Positions 1-9,450 of a stretch of 64,000 nucleotides of DNA are shown in pieces. The translations under genes were made by a program, and so were the position numbers. The stretch covers positions 1-64,000 of the forward strand of contig NZ_HG428742.1 in NCBI RefSeq assembly GCF_000380245.2, in the 5' to 3' direction. Position 1 is the stretch's first letter; each line of letters starts with the position of its first letter. A model generated the notes under the pieces. The model did no database searches and was not told the DNA's origin. It saw nothing but the letters and a program-made list of their open reading frames with translations. This DNA is from Bacillus massiliigorillae. Its GTDB lineage: Bacteria > Bacillota > Bacilli > Bacillales > DSM-1321.

Positions 1-540
1 ATTGACGTGTTGTCTTGTTTAGTTTTCAAAGATCATTTCCGCTGCCGTTACAGCAACTTTTATATAATAACATTTTCTGTTGTTTCTTGTCAACAACTTT
101 TTTATTATTATTTTTCATCGCTCTCAAGCGACTTTACTAAGATAACATTTTCATCATTATGTTGTCAATATTTTTTTCACTTTAAACAATCATAATGCGA
201 AGTATACTTGTTTCTTAGTTTTACAACTACACCAGAAGAAATATATTTTCAAATACTATATCGCCTCAGGAATTACTATATTACTATCAAATATTCCAAC
301 AGTCAATAACTTTTTAAGAAAAATTAATAACAGAGCTAATATACTTCAATCCACCCAACAAAATAACAAGAACTTTAAGGTTTACGTTGATATGTTTCTG
401 ATAATATTACTATATATCATCCTTCCCCTTTAACAGGATATTACTTACTACACATACTAGTAAAATAAACTATGGTCGTCTAATACACACTAGTTTACAA
501 CGAACAACAACTCAGATTTTTGAAAGCTCGGTGAAATTAT
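1..540. other. Intergenic/AT-rich stretch, no gene supported
   Basis: AT-rich sequence upstream of the cardiolipin synthase gene. A 62-codon open frame at 7-195 has a low-complexity Phe/Ser-rich translation and no convincing ribosome binding site, so I do not call it a gene. A GGTGAAAT stretch just before position 541 is the likely ribosome binding site of the next gene. Nothing else is recognisable. Confidence 0.6.
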
Positions 541-1992
541 ATGCTGTCATTTCTTTGGAACTTCATGTTAATTATTAATATCATCCTTATTCTTGTAATG
601 ATATTTCTAGAAAGAAAAGAGCCCGTTTACATATTTGCTTGGATGTTTCTTCTTCTATTTATTCCATACATCGGATTCATTCTCTATTTAATTTTTGGAA
701 ATGGTCCGCGGTTTAGAAAACGAAAGAACTTTCATATAAAAAAGAAATGGGATGATTTATATACAACTTATATGACTAAGCAACAAGAACAAATTGAAAT
801 CTATGAAGGCAAGGAAGAGATTTATAAATCATTAATGATGTTTAATTTAAATGCCAATAAAAGCTTCTTTACTACAAAAAACCATGTCAAAATCTATACC
901 AACGGCAAAGATAAATATTATGATTTATTTGCAGATTTACGCCAAGCTACGGATACTATTCATATTTTGTATTATATTTTTCGAACAGATGAAATTGGAA
1001 AACAATTAATTTCAATCCTTGAGAAAAAAGCTGAAGAAGGTGTAGAAGTACGAGTAGTCTACGATGACATCGGAAGTTTACACACATCATTATCATCTTT
1101 CCAAAATCTTATTGAAAAAGGTGGTAAGGTATTTCCTTTCTTTCCATCAAAATTAAAAATCCTTGGTCCGAACATCAACTATCGGAACCATAGAAAGATT
1201 GTAGTAATCGATGGAATAATTGGTTATACAGGTGGCATGAATATTGGCATCGAATATGAATCAAGAGATCCCAAGCTTAGTCCTTGGAGAGATACACATA
1301 TACGTTTAGAAGGTGAAAGTGTCGAAATGCTACAAATTCGATTCCTTCAAGACTTTGGATATGCTTCACATGAGGAAATAGACGATGCAAACTTAAAAGA
1401 AAAATTCAAAAAGTTTTTCCCAAAAAAAGATTGGAGCCATTTAAGAGACCAGTATGTACAAATTGTTTCAAGTGGACCTGATACACGTGGAGAAGAATTG
1501 AAAAACGCCTTCATTAAAATGATTTACACAGCCAAGCAGTCCATTGATATCCAAACACCTTATTTCGTACCTGATTCAGCATTCCTTGAAGCAATCAAAA
1601 CAGCTTCTCTATCTAAAGTAAGAGTTCGATTGATGGTTCCCCGTAAAAACGATAACCGCTACGTGGATCGAATTATTTCCTCTTACGTAAAAGAGCTTCT
1701 TGAAGTCGGTGTAGAAATTTATCAATATGAAGGCTTTATCCATGCCAAAACCATGACGATAGACGATTGCGTCACTACAATCGGAACTGCAAATTTAGAT
1801 ATAAGGAGCTTCCAACTTAACTTTGAAGTAAATGCTTTTATATATAATTCTACTACTTCAAAAGATATGACAGCCATTTTTGAAAGTGATATTCAAAATT
1901 CACATCGTGTCACTTTAGAAGATGAAGCAAATAAAAAATGGTATGTAAGAGTTGAGGAAAGCATTTTCCGGTTATTTTCACTAGTTATGTAA
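541..1992 (+). CDS. cls: Cardiolipin synthase (phospholipase D family)
   Basis: Condenses two phosphatidylglycerol molecules to cardiolipin and glycerol at the cytoplasmic membrane. The 483-residue product has two N-terminal membrane helices (about residues 4-22 and 30-52) and then two phospholipase-D HxKxxxxD motifs, HRKIVVID starting at His217 and HAKTMTID starting at His401. These are the two half-sites of the catalytic centre. Length matches bacterial Cls enzymes. ATG start follows a weak GGTGAAAT site. The gene stands alone and is closed by a strong bidirectional terminator a few bases after the stop codon. B. cereus-group genomes usually have several cls paralogues; which one this is cannot be decided here. 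Confidence 0.93.
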   Translation: MLSFLWNFMLIINIILILVMIFLERKEPVYIFAWMFLLLFIPYIGFILYLIFGNGPRFRKRKNFHIKKKWDDLYTTYMTKQQEQIEIYEGKEEIYKSLMMFNLNANKSFFTTKNHVKIYTNGKDKYYDLFADLRQATDTIHILYYIFRTDEIGKQLISILEKKAEEGVEVRVVYDDIGSLHTSLSSFQNLIEKGGKVFPFFPSKLKILGPNINYRNHRKIVVIDGIIGYTGGMNIGIEYESRDPKLSPWRDTHIRLEGESVEMLQIRFLQDFGYASHEEIDDANLKEKFKKFFPKKDWSHLRDQYVQIVSSGPDTRGEELKNAFIKMIYTAKQSIDIQTPYFVPDSAFLEAIKTASLSKVRVRLMVPRKNDNRYVDRIISSYVKELLEVGVEIYQYEGFIHAKTMTIDDCVTTIGTANLDIRSFQLNFEVNAFIYNSTTSKDMTAIFESDIQNSHRVTLEDEANKKWYVRVEESIFRLFSLVM

Positions 1993-2019
1993 AAAAGCTG
2001 GGACTGGCCCAGCTTTTTT
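1991..2019. terminator. Bidirectional intrinsic terminator after cls
   Basis: GCTGGG/CCCAGC stem with a 5-base loop, flanked by A6 on the left and T6 on the right. It works on the plus strand for cls and could also act in the opposite direction. Confidence 0.85.
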
Positions 2020-2100
2020 ATGCCTTCAAAGAAAGTTACATCAGCTTTATAAACTAGCCTCGTATGTACATCCCCATATATAACAAAATATATCTATATG

Positions 2101-2143
2101 AAAAAAACCAAGAATACTCACATCAGTGAGCAATCTTGGGTTT
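2101..2143 (-). terminator. Terminator of the yjlC-ndh operon
   Basis: Inverted repeat AACCAAGAAT...ATCTTGGGTT with an inner CTCAC/GTGAG stem. Read on the minus strand it ends in T7, as expected for an intrinsic terminator about 50 bases downstream of the ndh stop codon. Confidence 0.75.
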
Positions 2144-2192
2144 CTCTAAAACTATCAATCACGCTTTATTCGCACACTAACTAATCTATTGC

Positions 2193-3371
2193 TTAATAAG
2201 TTAAAGCAAATAATCCTTTGATATGAGACAAGTAACGAACATTACTTGCTTCTTTCATAATTGTTGCTGGTAAACCTTTAAGTTGAGCTGAGTTAGCTCC
2301 AATTGCAGCAACAGCATCTTTACGACCTAAGCTTGCAAGTGTACCAGAGTTAATTGGTGAGAATGTGTCCATTGCTTTGTTTTCTAATAAGGCGTATAAA
2401 TTGTATCCAACAAGCTCACCCATTTGCCATGCGATTTGTGCAGTTGGAGGATATGGACGACCATCTGGAGCAAAGTAAACAGCGCTATCACCTACAACAA
2501 ATACATCTTTGTGAGAAGTAGATTGTAAGAAATCATTTACAGTTGCACGTCCACGATTCACTTCAAGACCTGATTCGCCTACTAGTGGGTTACCTTGTAC
2601 TCCACCAGTCCAAACAAATGTGTTAGCAACAATTTGTTGACCATCTTTAAGATCAATTACGTTACCTTTAACATTTGTTACAGGTAGACCAGTTAAGAAT
2701 TCTACTCCACGTGATGCCAAGCTTTCAGTTGCACGTTCGATTAGTGAATCAGCAAGCACTGGAAGAATCTTAGGACCCGCTTCAACTAATTTTAACTTGA
2801 TGTCTTTTACATCTACACCGTATTTCTTAGTAAGAGCAGGCATAATATCAACTAGTTCACCAACTAGCTCAACACCAGTTAGTCCGCCACCGCCGATAAC
2901 GATTGTAGCATCCGCTTCGTCTTTAGTTTCTGCATATGCACGAATGCGATCTTCAATATGAGCATAAATCTTATTAGCATCATTTGCTGATTTTAATACC
3001 ATGCTGTACTCTTCTAATCCTGGAATTCCGAAGTACGCTGTAATACTTCCTAATCCTACGACTAATGCATCATATGATAAAGAAGAACCATCATCTAATT
3101 TAACTACTTTGTCTTCAACTGAGAAACTATCTACTTTAGCAATGCGAAGGTCAATATCTTTACCTTTGAATAGCTTTTGTAATGGTAAAGCAAGAGCTTG
3201 CTCATTGATATTTCCAGCTGCTAAACGATGAAGTTCAGTGATGATTTGGTGAGTTGGAAATTGGTTAACTACAGTAACTTTAGCTTCTGATTTATTTAAA
3301 TACTTACGTACGGTTAAAGCTGAAAGAAGTCCGCCATAACCTGCACCTAGAATGACAATATGTTTTGACAT
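2193..3371 (-). CDS. ndh: Type II NADH dehydrogenase (NADH:menaquinone oxidoreductase)
   Basis: Non-proton-pumping flavoprotein that passes electrons from NADH to menaquinone at the inner face of the membrane. The 392-residue product has an N-terminal FAD Rossmann motif (GAGYGG, residues 7-12), a second NADH-binding Rossmann motif (GGGGLTGVE, about residue 160) and a late FAD-contact motif (VFVVGDSA). Length is typical of NDH-2. It follows yjlC by about 40 bases, the same order as yjlC-ndh (yjlCD) in B. subtilis, where Rex controls the operon according to the NADH/NAD ratio; a Rex-like box lies upstream of yjlC here. Confidence 0.92.
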   Translation of the reverse strand: MSKHIVILGAGYGGLLSALTVRKYLNKSEAKVTVVNQFPTHQIITELHRLAAGNINEQALALPLQKLFKGKDIDLRIAKVDSFSVEDKVVKLDDGSSLSYDALVVGLGSITAYFGIPGLEEYSMVLKSANDANKIYAHIEDRIRAYAETKDEADATIVIGGGGLTGVELVGELVDIMPALTKKYGVDVKDIKLKLVEAGPKILPVLADSLIERATESLASRGVEFLTGLPVTNVKGNVIDLKDGQQIVANTFVWTGGVQGNPLVGESGLEVNRGRATVNDFLQSTSHKDVFVVGDSAVYFAPDGRPYPPTAQIAWQMGELVGYNLYALLENKAMDTFSPINSGTLASLGRKDAVAAIGANSAQLKGLPATIMKEASNVRYLSHIKGLFALTY

Positions 3372-3410
3372 TGTAAATCCCCCGTCCTTACTAATTGAAT
3401 GTATAAAGAA

Positions 3411-3851
3411 TTACTTTTGGCTGTTACGTTCAGCAGACACTTCTAAAAATGCATTTACAAAACGGAATAGTTTTTGTGCTTGAGGGTCTTTAAGTAATCT
3501 TAAAAGACCGAAAAGACCAATTACTTCACTGCTTTCTTCAGCACGATCTTTTGCTTCAATAGCATTAGCAGTAATGTTCTTCACAGATTTCGTCACAGGT
3601 CCTAATACGTCTGTAATTGCACCCATAGTATCTTTCTTTAATACATCATCAGTAATTACTAGCTGTGCAAAGTCATAAGACTTAGTCAAAACTGTTACTA
3701 GTTCAGTAAGTTTTGGTAGTTGTTCTACTAATACCGTCAATGAATCCTGAACTTCAGGTTTTAACAACTGATCAAGTATATCTTGTTGTTGATTAGCAGC
3801 CACTTGTACAGCTTCTTGTTCAGCTTTTGCTTGCGTGATTGTTTCTGACAT
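3411..3851 (-). CDS. yjlC: DUF1641 protein YjlC
   Basis: A 146-residue protein matching the DUF1641 pattern (central LPKLTELVTVLTKSYDFAQ, C-terminal LLRLLKDPQAQKLFRFVNAFLE). It has no signal peptide or membrane helix. Its function is unknown; it is conserved directly upstream of ndh in Bacillus and is presumably co-transcribed. The ATG is preceded by an AAGGAGA ribosome binding site. DUF1641 proteins also occur next to formate dehydrogenases, so a role around NADH-linked oxidoreductases is plausible but unproven. Confidence 0.85.
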   Translation of the reverse strand: MSETITQAKAEQEAVQVAANQQQDILDQLLKPEVQDSLTVLVEQLPKLTELVTVLTKSYDFAQLVITDDVLKKDTMGAITDVLGPVTKSVKNITANAIEAKDRAEESSEVIGLFGLLRLLKDPQAQKLFRFVNAFLEVSAERNSQK

Positions 3852-3963
3852 ATCCCATTCTCCTTTACGATACGATAAACCATACCGCGTATTTGTCGGG
3901 AATTAAAGGATTCCCATCTCCTATAAAATTTCCTTAAAACCCCATTTAACCATAAAAGGAAAT

Positions 3964-3981
3964 TTGTAAAGCATTGCACAA
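3964..3981 (-). promoter_or_regulatory. Rex-like operator upstream of yjlC-ndh
   Basis: TTGTGCAATGCTTTACAA on the minus strand, close to the Rex consensus TTGTGAANNNNTTCACAA, about 110 bases before the yjlC start. In B. subtilis Rex represses yjlC-ndh, so both position and sequence fit. Confidence 0.6.
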
Positions 3982-4200
3982 ACTCACATAAAAGTTAATT
4001 AGGCATCACGAAAATATTACAATATAACGAATTTTTTTTAAATAAAAAAAGCCTAAAAAAATAAACTTTTTTTAATCTTTACTTAATAATACGCCTTATA
4101 TAGAACTTTTACCAATTAAATGATTCTTTAAACCTATTTAATACTGGCTAATTAATACCAATCATTCTACTATTGAACTAGATTACTATACTTCTAGCAA
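3982..4200. other. Intergenic region between yjlC promoter and SLH hydrolase terminator
   Basis: AT-rich sequence with no open frame worth calling; it contains the probable yjlC promoter area at its left edge. Nothing further recognised. Confidence 0.5.
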
Positions 4201-4240
4201 AAGAGGTTGTCCCATTGTTTGAACTTAGGGCAACCTCTTC
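4201..4240 (-). terminator. Terminator of the SLH hydrolase gene
   Basis: AGAGGTTG-CCC / GGG-CAACCTCT inverted repeat ten bases after the stop codon of the downstream-reading minus-strand gene, followed on that strand by a short T run. Confidence 0.75.
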
Positions 4241-4249
4241 CAACTTAAT

Positions 4250-6145
4250 TTATTTTGTTTGTAGAGTCAAATTATAAAGCACTGTCATTAATTGTGCTCT
4301 CGAAATAGGTGTATCTGGTTTAAAAGCTTCGAGATTTTGTTCACTACCATATCCTTGAACAACATTCTGCTCATATAGCCATTGAACAGCTTCCTGTAGT
4401 GTAATATCCGACTTCACGAATATTTTCCCTAACAAAACAGCTGCTTCTCCACGTGTTACTATTGCATTCGGTTTCTGCTTCAAGTTAATTCCTGCATCTT
4501 TAGCAAGTGCATAAATTGCTTCAATAGATTCATCCTTTAAAGGCGTTCCTAATTTATATCGGAATAAGACTTTTAGAGCCTGGCTTTCTGTGATGTTTTG
4601 TTCTGGTTTAATACGTTTTTCATCCTCGTAGCCTATAATAATACCTTTATTAAGTGCCCACGCAAATGCTTCAGACCAATATTCCCCAGTCTTATAATCA
4701 CTATACATCGTTGGATCGACAACCGGTTTCTCAGCCACTTTACCTGTTTTCATCCAACTAGCCAAATCCTTAATCACACCTTCTGAAATAGTACCTGGTG
4801 TTAAATACTCTGTTGTAAAGTTCACTTCACCTGCATACTCTGAAAGTGTATGAAACATATTTGGATATAATTTAAATTGAACATTTTCTTTTCCTTGCAG
4901 CGTTTTTCTCCATTTATCAAATTCAGTTACAGGAACTTGAAGATCCTTTCCTCCTTGAATGAATAACATTGGTACATTTTGCTCTTTAGCACCATCAGCT
5001 GGTACATAATCACGCAGATTATACCACCAGCTCCACCCAGGTGCAGTATGAAAATCTTCAGGAGGATTTTCTAATGAAAATTTCGAATCATTTACTAAAG
5101 CCATTTGTTCTTTAAAATCTTTAATATACGCTTCCATTGATGCAATTTGTTCAGCTGGTACTTTCTGTTTCTTCATTTGATCTAATTGCCACTCCAACTG
5201 CCATTGAAGAATATCTTGGAACTTACCGGCCGGACCAGCTGCTCCTATTACCCCTTTAATACTCTTATCCTTATCACCTTGCAAAATTAAAGGAAGTGCA
5301 TACGCACCTTGACTGTGCCCAAGGACAAAAATATTTTTAGCATCAATCTCTGGAGTTGTCTTTAATAAATCGACTGCTAAATTTGCATCAAGTACGGTTT
5401 CTTCTTGAATCGTGCCAGTATGAGTAGGAGCGAATACAAGCTTTGCATTATGAGTCAGCGTTCTCTTCTCATATCGAAGTACTGCAATTCCCTCGTTAGC
5501 CAACCCAACAGCTAAATCCCTAAATGGCTTATGAGAATAAAAACTTTCATCCATATCATGAGGGCCAGAACCATGCACAAGCACTAAAACAGGAAACGGA
5601 CCTTCACCTTTCGGAATCGTTAACTTACCCGGAAGAGCGTATTCATCTTTTCCAATAACAACATCTTTCTCTGTATAATTCTTCAAATCATAGGACGGTG
5701 TAATATACTTAACACCAGGCGCTACTTGCGTAAGCATAAAATCATCGACGAGACCATTCTTATTAAATCTTAACTGAAACTCAAATTCACCTGAACTAGT
5801 TGTACATATGTAAGTGACCGTTGTATGAATCGCATTATGTTTTACATCCTTAAATGCAATGTTAGAAATAGCACCGTATGTTTTTGAAAAGCCAGTCCAC
5901 CATTCTAATAATAAAGGTTTAGTTACATACTTCTTTAAGTTATCACTGAGTGAATTATGAACTTCATCCCATTTCTCAGTTTTAATACTTAAGATCAAAC
6001 CGTTTGCAATGTTTTCATAGTTTACTTGCTTGATAGATTCTTCCGCATGAACCGATTGTGTTGTAAATGAGAGACCTGCAAGACTAGTTAAGCTAAGTGA
6101 ACTTGCTAACAATAGATTACTAGCGATTTTACTTTTCTTACCCAT
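4250..6145 (-). CDS. Secreted alpha/beta hydrolase with C-terminal SLH domains
   Basis: A 631-residue exported enzyme. Residues 1-34 form a signal peptide (Lys-rich start, hydrophobic core, VHAE cleavage region). Residues about 40-145 resemble DUF3887. An alpha/beta hydrolase domain follows (about 155-450) with oxyanion motif VHGSGPHD, nucleophile elbow GHSQGA, acid in GGKDLQVP and His in YPNMFHTL, so the Ser-Asp-His triad appears intact. The last about 160 residues carry S-layer-homology repeats (EAFAWALNKGIIIGYEDE, AVQWLYEQNVVQGYGSE), which bind pyruvylated secondary cell-wall polymer and would hold the enzyme on the cell surface. Substrate is unknown; dienelactone-hydrolase/esterase/peptidase families share this fold. 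It is monocistronic, with a terminator after it. Confidence 0.85.
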   Translation of the reverse strand: MGKKSKIASNLLLASSLSLTSLAGLSFTTQSVHAEESIKQVNYENIANGLILSIKTEKWDEVHNSLSDNLKKYVTKPLLLEWWTGFSKTYGAISNIAFKDVKHNAIHTTVTYICTTSSGEFEFQLRFNKNGLVDDFMLTQVAPGVKYITPSYDLKNYTEKDVVIGKDEYALPGKLTIPKGEGPFPVLVLVHGSGPHDMDESFYSHKPFRDLAVGLANEGIAVLRYEKRTLTHNAKLVFAPTHTGTIQEETVLDANLAVDLLKTTPEIDAKNIFVLGHSQGAYALPLILQGDKDKSIKGVIGAAGPAGKFQDILQWQLEWQLDQMKKQKVPAEQIASMEAYIKDFKEQMALVNDSKFSLENPPEDFHTAPGWSWWYNLRDYVPADGAKEQNVPMLFIQGGKDLQVPVTEFDKWRKTLQGKENVQFKLYPNMFHTLSEYAGEVNFTTEYLTPGTISEGVIKDLASWMKTGKVAEKPVVDPTMYSDYKTGEYWSEAFAWALNKGIIIGYEDEKRIKPEQNITESQALKVLFRYKLGTPLKDESIEAIYALAKDAGINLKQKPNAIVTRGEAAVLLGKIFVKSDITLQEAVQWLYEQNVVQGYGSEQNLEAFKPDTPISRAQLMTVLYNLTLQTK

Positions 6146-6258
6146 AGTATTCCTCCTTGCTTTTTCTCTTATCTTATCATCGAGCGCACTATCAATACTA
6201 CAAAATTTGGTAATATTAATAAAATTTGTATATAAGGTGTGTCAATCTACTCAACTAC

Positions 6259-6294
6259 AAAAAAAGCATCCATCAAATTTGATAGATGCTTTTA
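6259..6294 (-). terminator. Terminator of scrB
   Basis: AAAAGCATC-TATCAAATTTGAT-GGATGCTTTTTTT on the minus strand, immediately after the scrB stop codon. Confidence 0.85.
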
Positions 6295-6297
6295 GTT

Positions 6298-7773
6298 TTA
6301 TTTAGTAATATCCCACTTTCTTGCGTCAAATTGCACTGTACCATTGTAAGAGAAGAAGCGAATATTCCTATCCTCTTTGTTTGGGAAAATGCGAGCAGTG
6401 AATACTTCTTCACCATCATTAATGAAGACTTCTACAGATGATGTATCTACGAACATATGAAACTTAATTGTTTCAGCATCCATATAACATGCTCTTGTTG
6501 TTCCAAATTCTTCTCCAACTGCTTCACCAGATTGACTTCGATCTAAGATTATTTTCTTCTCTTTTCTATTATAAGTAATGACTGTTTTGTTTGTTTCCCC
6601 AGCTCGGAATTCAATTCCAAATGCATGAGCATCAGCACTTGTCATTTCACAGATCATCTCATAAACAGTACCTTGTAAATCAAAATTTGCTACTGTTTCA
6701 TTTTGTATCATTCCATTTACTTTCTGCTCATTTGTACGTAATTGTTCAAGCTCTTTTACCGGCTTTTGAATAAGCTTATCACCTTTAACTGTTAATTCTC
6801 TTGGCACGGTTAAGCAATGCGCCCAGTCATTTCGATCAGTTGGATATGCAATTTCAGGTAATCCCATCCATCCGACAAGTATGCGTCGCCCTTGTGGATC
6901 AAGTGTAGTTTGAGGAGCATAGAAATCAAATCCTCTATCTAATTCATGAAACTCACCATGCTTGAACGTACGATTAGGCATTGTTAACGGGTTACCTATT
7001 ATATAACCTGATTGATAAATATTTTGATAGTTATCACCAGAAGGCTCTACCCCTTGCGGAGAGAAGATGAATACCCCTTTATCATTCAATACCATATAAT
7101 CTGGACATTCCCACATAAATCCGAAATCTTTTAAGTTTGTTTCAAGCTCTCCCTCAAACTTCCACTCTTTCAAATCTAGTGAACTGTATAGAACTGCGCA
7201 ACCAGTTTCGTTTTCTCTTTGAGCTCCAATAATCATATAAAATGTATCATTCTCTTTCCAAACTTTTGGATCGCGATAATGATCTGTGTATCCAATAGGT
7301 ACGGATTCAATAACTGCTTTTTCCTGCTTCTTTACAATATAATCTTCATCCATAATAGCTAGCGCCTGATATGGATAGCGCACCCAGTTCTTATCACGCA
7401 CATTTCCTGTATATAATAAATGAAGCTTTCCATCATGTTCAATTCCACTACCTGAATAAGCTCCATGACTATCATAATAATATCCTGGTTCAATACCTAC
7501 CCCGTGGTAATTCCAGTTAACTAAATCCTTTGATGATGTATGATACCAATATTTCAATCCGTGCACTGGTCCTAACGGAAACCATTGATAAAATAAATGA
7601 TATTCGCCGTTATAATAGCAAAATCCATTCGGATCATTTAGAAGGCCTGTTGGTGGTTGAATATGAAAATGCTGTCTCCATTCACATTGCTGAACTGTCA
7701 TTTCTAATTGTTTTAACTCTTCCGCACTTGCTTCCTGTAAGCGGCGATACCGCCTCTCTCTTGTCCATTCCAT
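6298..7773 (-). CDS. scrB: Sucrose-6-phosphate hydrolase (GH32 invertase)
   Basis: Cleaves sucrose-6-phosphate, made by the sucrose PTS, into glucose-6-phosphate and fructose in the cytoplasm. The 491-residue protein shows the three GH32 signatures: LLNDPNG (nucleophile Asp, about residue 45), RDPK (transition-state Asp) and WECPD (acid/base Glu). No signal peptide. The C-terminal beta-sandwich typical of GH32 is complete (SSVEVFINDGEEVFTAR). It lies about 100 bases downstream of scrA on the same strand, and the pair with scrR forms a sucrose utilisation locus. The name sacA is used for the B. subtilis homologue. Confidence 0.92.
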   Translation of the reverse strand: MEWTRERRYRRLQEASAEELKQLEMTVQQCEWRQHFHIQPPTGLLNDPNGFCYYNGEYHLFYQWFPLGPVHGLKYWYHTSSKDLVNWNYHGVGIEPGYYYDSHGAYSGSGIEHDGKLHLLYTGNVRDKNWVRYPYQALAIMDEDYIVKKQEKAVIESVPIGYTDHYRDPKVWKENDTFYMIIGAQRENETGCAVLYSSLDLKEWKFEGELETNLKDFGFMWECPDYMVLNDKGVFIFSPQGVEPSGDNYQNIYQSGYIIGNPLTMPNRTFKHGEFHELDRGFDFYAPQTTLDPQGRRILVGWMGLPEIAYPTDRNDWAHCLTVPRELTVKGDKLIQKPVKELEQLRTNEQKVNGMIQNETVANFDLQGTVYEMICEMTSADAHAFGIEFRAGETNKTVITYNRKEKKIILDRSQSGEAVGEEFGTTRACYMDAETIKFHMFVDTSSVEVFINDGEEVFTARIFPNKEDRNIRFFSYNGTVQFDARKWDITK

Positions 7774-7871
7774 ACAACGAATTCTCCTCTATAATAAACA
7801 TTTGATTCTAATAAAAGTTTTAAAAACAAACGAAGGGAAATCAATTTATGATTCCCCATCTCGTTCTATCA

Positions 7872-9326
7872 TTAAGCCGCTTGCTGATTTACACTGTTGT
7901 TTTTCTTTTGCTTCATTGCATCACGTTTACCTAACACAATCGTTACAGTAAATGCTACACCAATACTAATCGCCATACAGATGATATAGTGGAAGATTGA
8001 ATTTGGTGCGATTGATATAATACCAGGTAATCCCGCTGCACCTAATGCAATTGCTTTTACTTTGAATAAAGAAATGAAAGCTGCACCAGTTGCAGAACCA
8101 ATAATTGCTCCAATAAATGGATAGCGTAATTTCAAGTTAACACCGAATAATGCTGGTTCTGTAATACCAAGAAGTGCTGAAATACCTGCTGCCGAAGCAA
8201 CACCTTTCATTTTTGATTCTCTAATTAGTAATAACGCTGCTAATGTTGCTCCACCTTGTGCAACGTTTGACATCGCCGCTACAGGGAAAATAAATGATCC
8301 ACCCGTTTTCGCAATATCGGCAATTAATTGCGTTTCTACTGCAATAAAGCTATGATGCATCCCTGTGATAACAATCGGCGCATACAATAAACCGAAGATT
8401 GCTCCACCAATCATACCTGTTGTGTCATATAACCAAACTAATCCGTCTGTTAATAAGTTACCTGCACCACGAGTAATTGGACCAACAAAAACAAATGTCA
8501 GAACACCCGTTACAAAGATTGCTACAAGAGGAGTAATTAAATTATCTAAGAATGATGGCACTCTTTTTCGTAAAAATAATTCAATTTTTGCTAAGATGAA
8601 AGAAGACACTAAAACGGGAAGAACGGTTCCTTGATAACCTACTTTCTCGATTTCTAAACCAAAGATATTCCAAACTGGCACTTCATTATTGGCTACTGCA
8701 TCCGCATAGCCATAACCATTCAATAAGTCCGGATGCACCATTAACATCCCAAGTGCAGCTCCTAAATACGGATTTCCTCCAAACCTTTTTGTTGCGGAGA
8801 AGCCTATTAGAACAGGTAAGAACACAAATGCCGCGTTAGCAAATGTATTAATTAATGCCGCTAAATCAGCCATTTCTGGATAAGCTTCGATTAAAGATTT
8901 CCCTTCAATAAAGAAATCTTGCGCCGTTAATAGGTTGTTTAAACCCATTAATAAACCGCCAGCAACGATTGCTGGAATAATCGGTACGAAAATATCAGAA
9001 AGCATTTTAACAAATTGCTGTAACGGATTCATTTTCTTCGTACTAACAGAACTAACCTCTTTCGTAGACATTTCTGTTAAGCCCGTCAGTTCACTCAGCT
9101 CTTTATAAACAATATTTACAATTCCAGCTCCAAGAATAATTTGGAACTGACCTGCTGTTGAAAACGTACCTTTAACTATATCAATATGATCAAGCTTAGC
9201 TTGGTCGATTAATGTTTCATCATTAATTACTAGACGTAATCTTGTCGAACAATGCGCAGCTGCTGCAACATTATCCTTACCACCAAGAGCTTCAAGAATT
9301 TCTTCTGCTATCTTTTTGTGATTCAT
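7872..9326 (-). CDS. scrA: Sucrose-specific PTS enzyme IIBC
   Basis: Imports and phosphorylates sucrose at the membrane. An N-terminal EIIB domain (about residues 1-85) carries the phosphorylated cysteine in AAAHCSTRLRLV; the rest is the multi-spanning EIIC glucose-superfamily channel with the ITEPALFGVNL motif. There is no EIIA domain or separate EIIA gene nearby, so phosphate must come from an EIIA encoded elsewhere. I chose the ATG at 9326 because GGAGG lies 11 bases ahead of it; the in-frame ATG at 9344 overlaps that site. Two perfect ScrR-type operators sit just upstream. Confidence 0.9.
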   Translation of the reverse strand: MNHKKIAEEILEALGGKDNVAAAAHCSTRLRLVINDETLIDQAKLDHIDIVKGTFSTAGQFQIILGAGIVNIVYKELSELTGLTEMSTKEVSSVSTKKMNPLQQFVKMLSDIFVPIIPAIVAGGLLMGLNNLLTAQDFFIEGKSLIEAYPEMADLAALINTFANAAFVFLPVLIGFSATKRFGGNPYLGAALGMLMVHPDLLNGYGYADAVANNEVPVWNIFGLEIEKVGYQGTVLPVLVSSFILAKIELFLRKRVPSFLDNLITPLVAIFVTGVLTFVFVGPITRGAGNLLTDGLVWLYDTTGMIGGAIFGLLYAPIVITGMHHSFIAVETQLIADIAKTGGSFIFPVAAMSNVAQGGATLAALLLIRESKMKGVASAAGISALLGITEPALFGVNLKLRYPFIGAIIGSATGAAFISLFKVKAIALGAAGLPGIISIAPNSIFHYIICMAISIGVAFTVTIVLGKRDAMKQKKNNSVNQQAA

Positions 9327-9354
9327 TTTAGTCTCACCCTCCATTTTTGAAATT

Positions 9355-9366
9355 GGAACCGGTTCC
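9355..9366. promoter_or_regulatory. ScrR operator O1
   Basis: Perfect 12-base palindrome GGAACCGGTTCC about 30 bases before the scrA start codon, a typical LacI-family operator shape. Confidence 0.75.
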
Positions 9367-9420
9367 TTGTCGTTGCAAAAAAATACCTAACAGGAACCAA
9401 TTAGTCACCGACTCATAAAT

Positions 9421-9432
9421 GGAACCGGTTCC
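9421..9432. promoter_or_regulatory. ScrR operator O2
   Basis: A second perfect GGAACCGGTTCC palindrome, 66 bases from the first, between the scrR stop and scrA start. A degenerate half-site (GGAACCAATT) lies between the two. The pair could allow looped repression of scrAB. Confidence 0.75.
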
Positions 9433-9450
9433 TGTTAGATTATAAAGGCA

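Noticed and set aside
7..195. 62-codon open frame near the left edge
   Set aside because: Low-complexity Phe/Ser/Tyr translation, no ribosome binding site, no recognisable family.
3761..3979. 72-codon frame overlapping yjlC
   Set aside because: It lies in another frame over the yjlC start and its promoter; the translation has no family features and yjlC is well supported.
6801..6825. TTGGCACGG sequence in scrB that resembles a sigma-54 -24 element
   Set aside because: The GC of the -12 element is one base out of register and the site is inside coding sequence.
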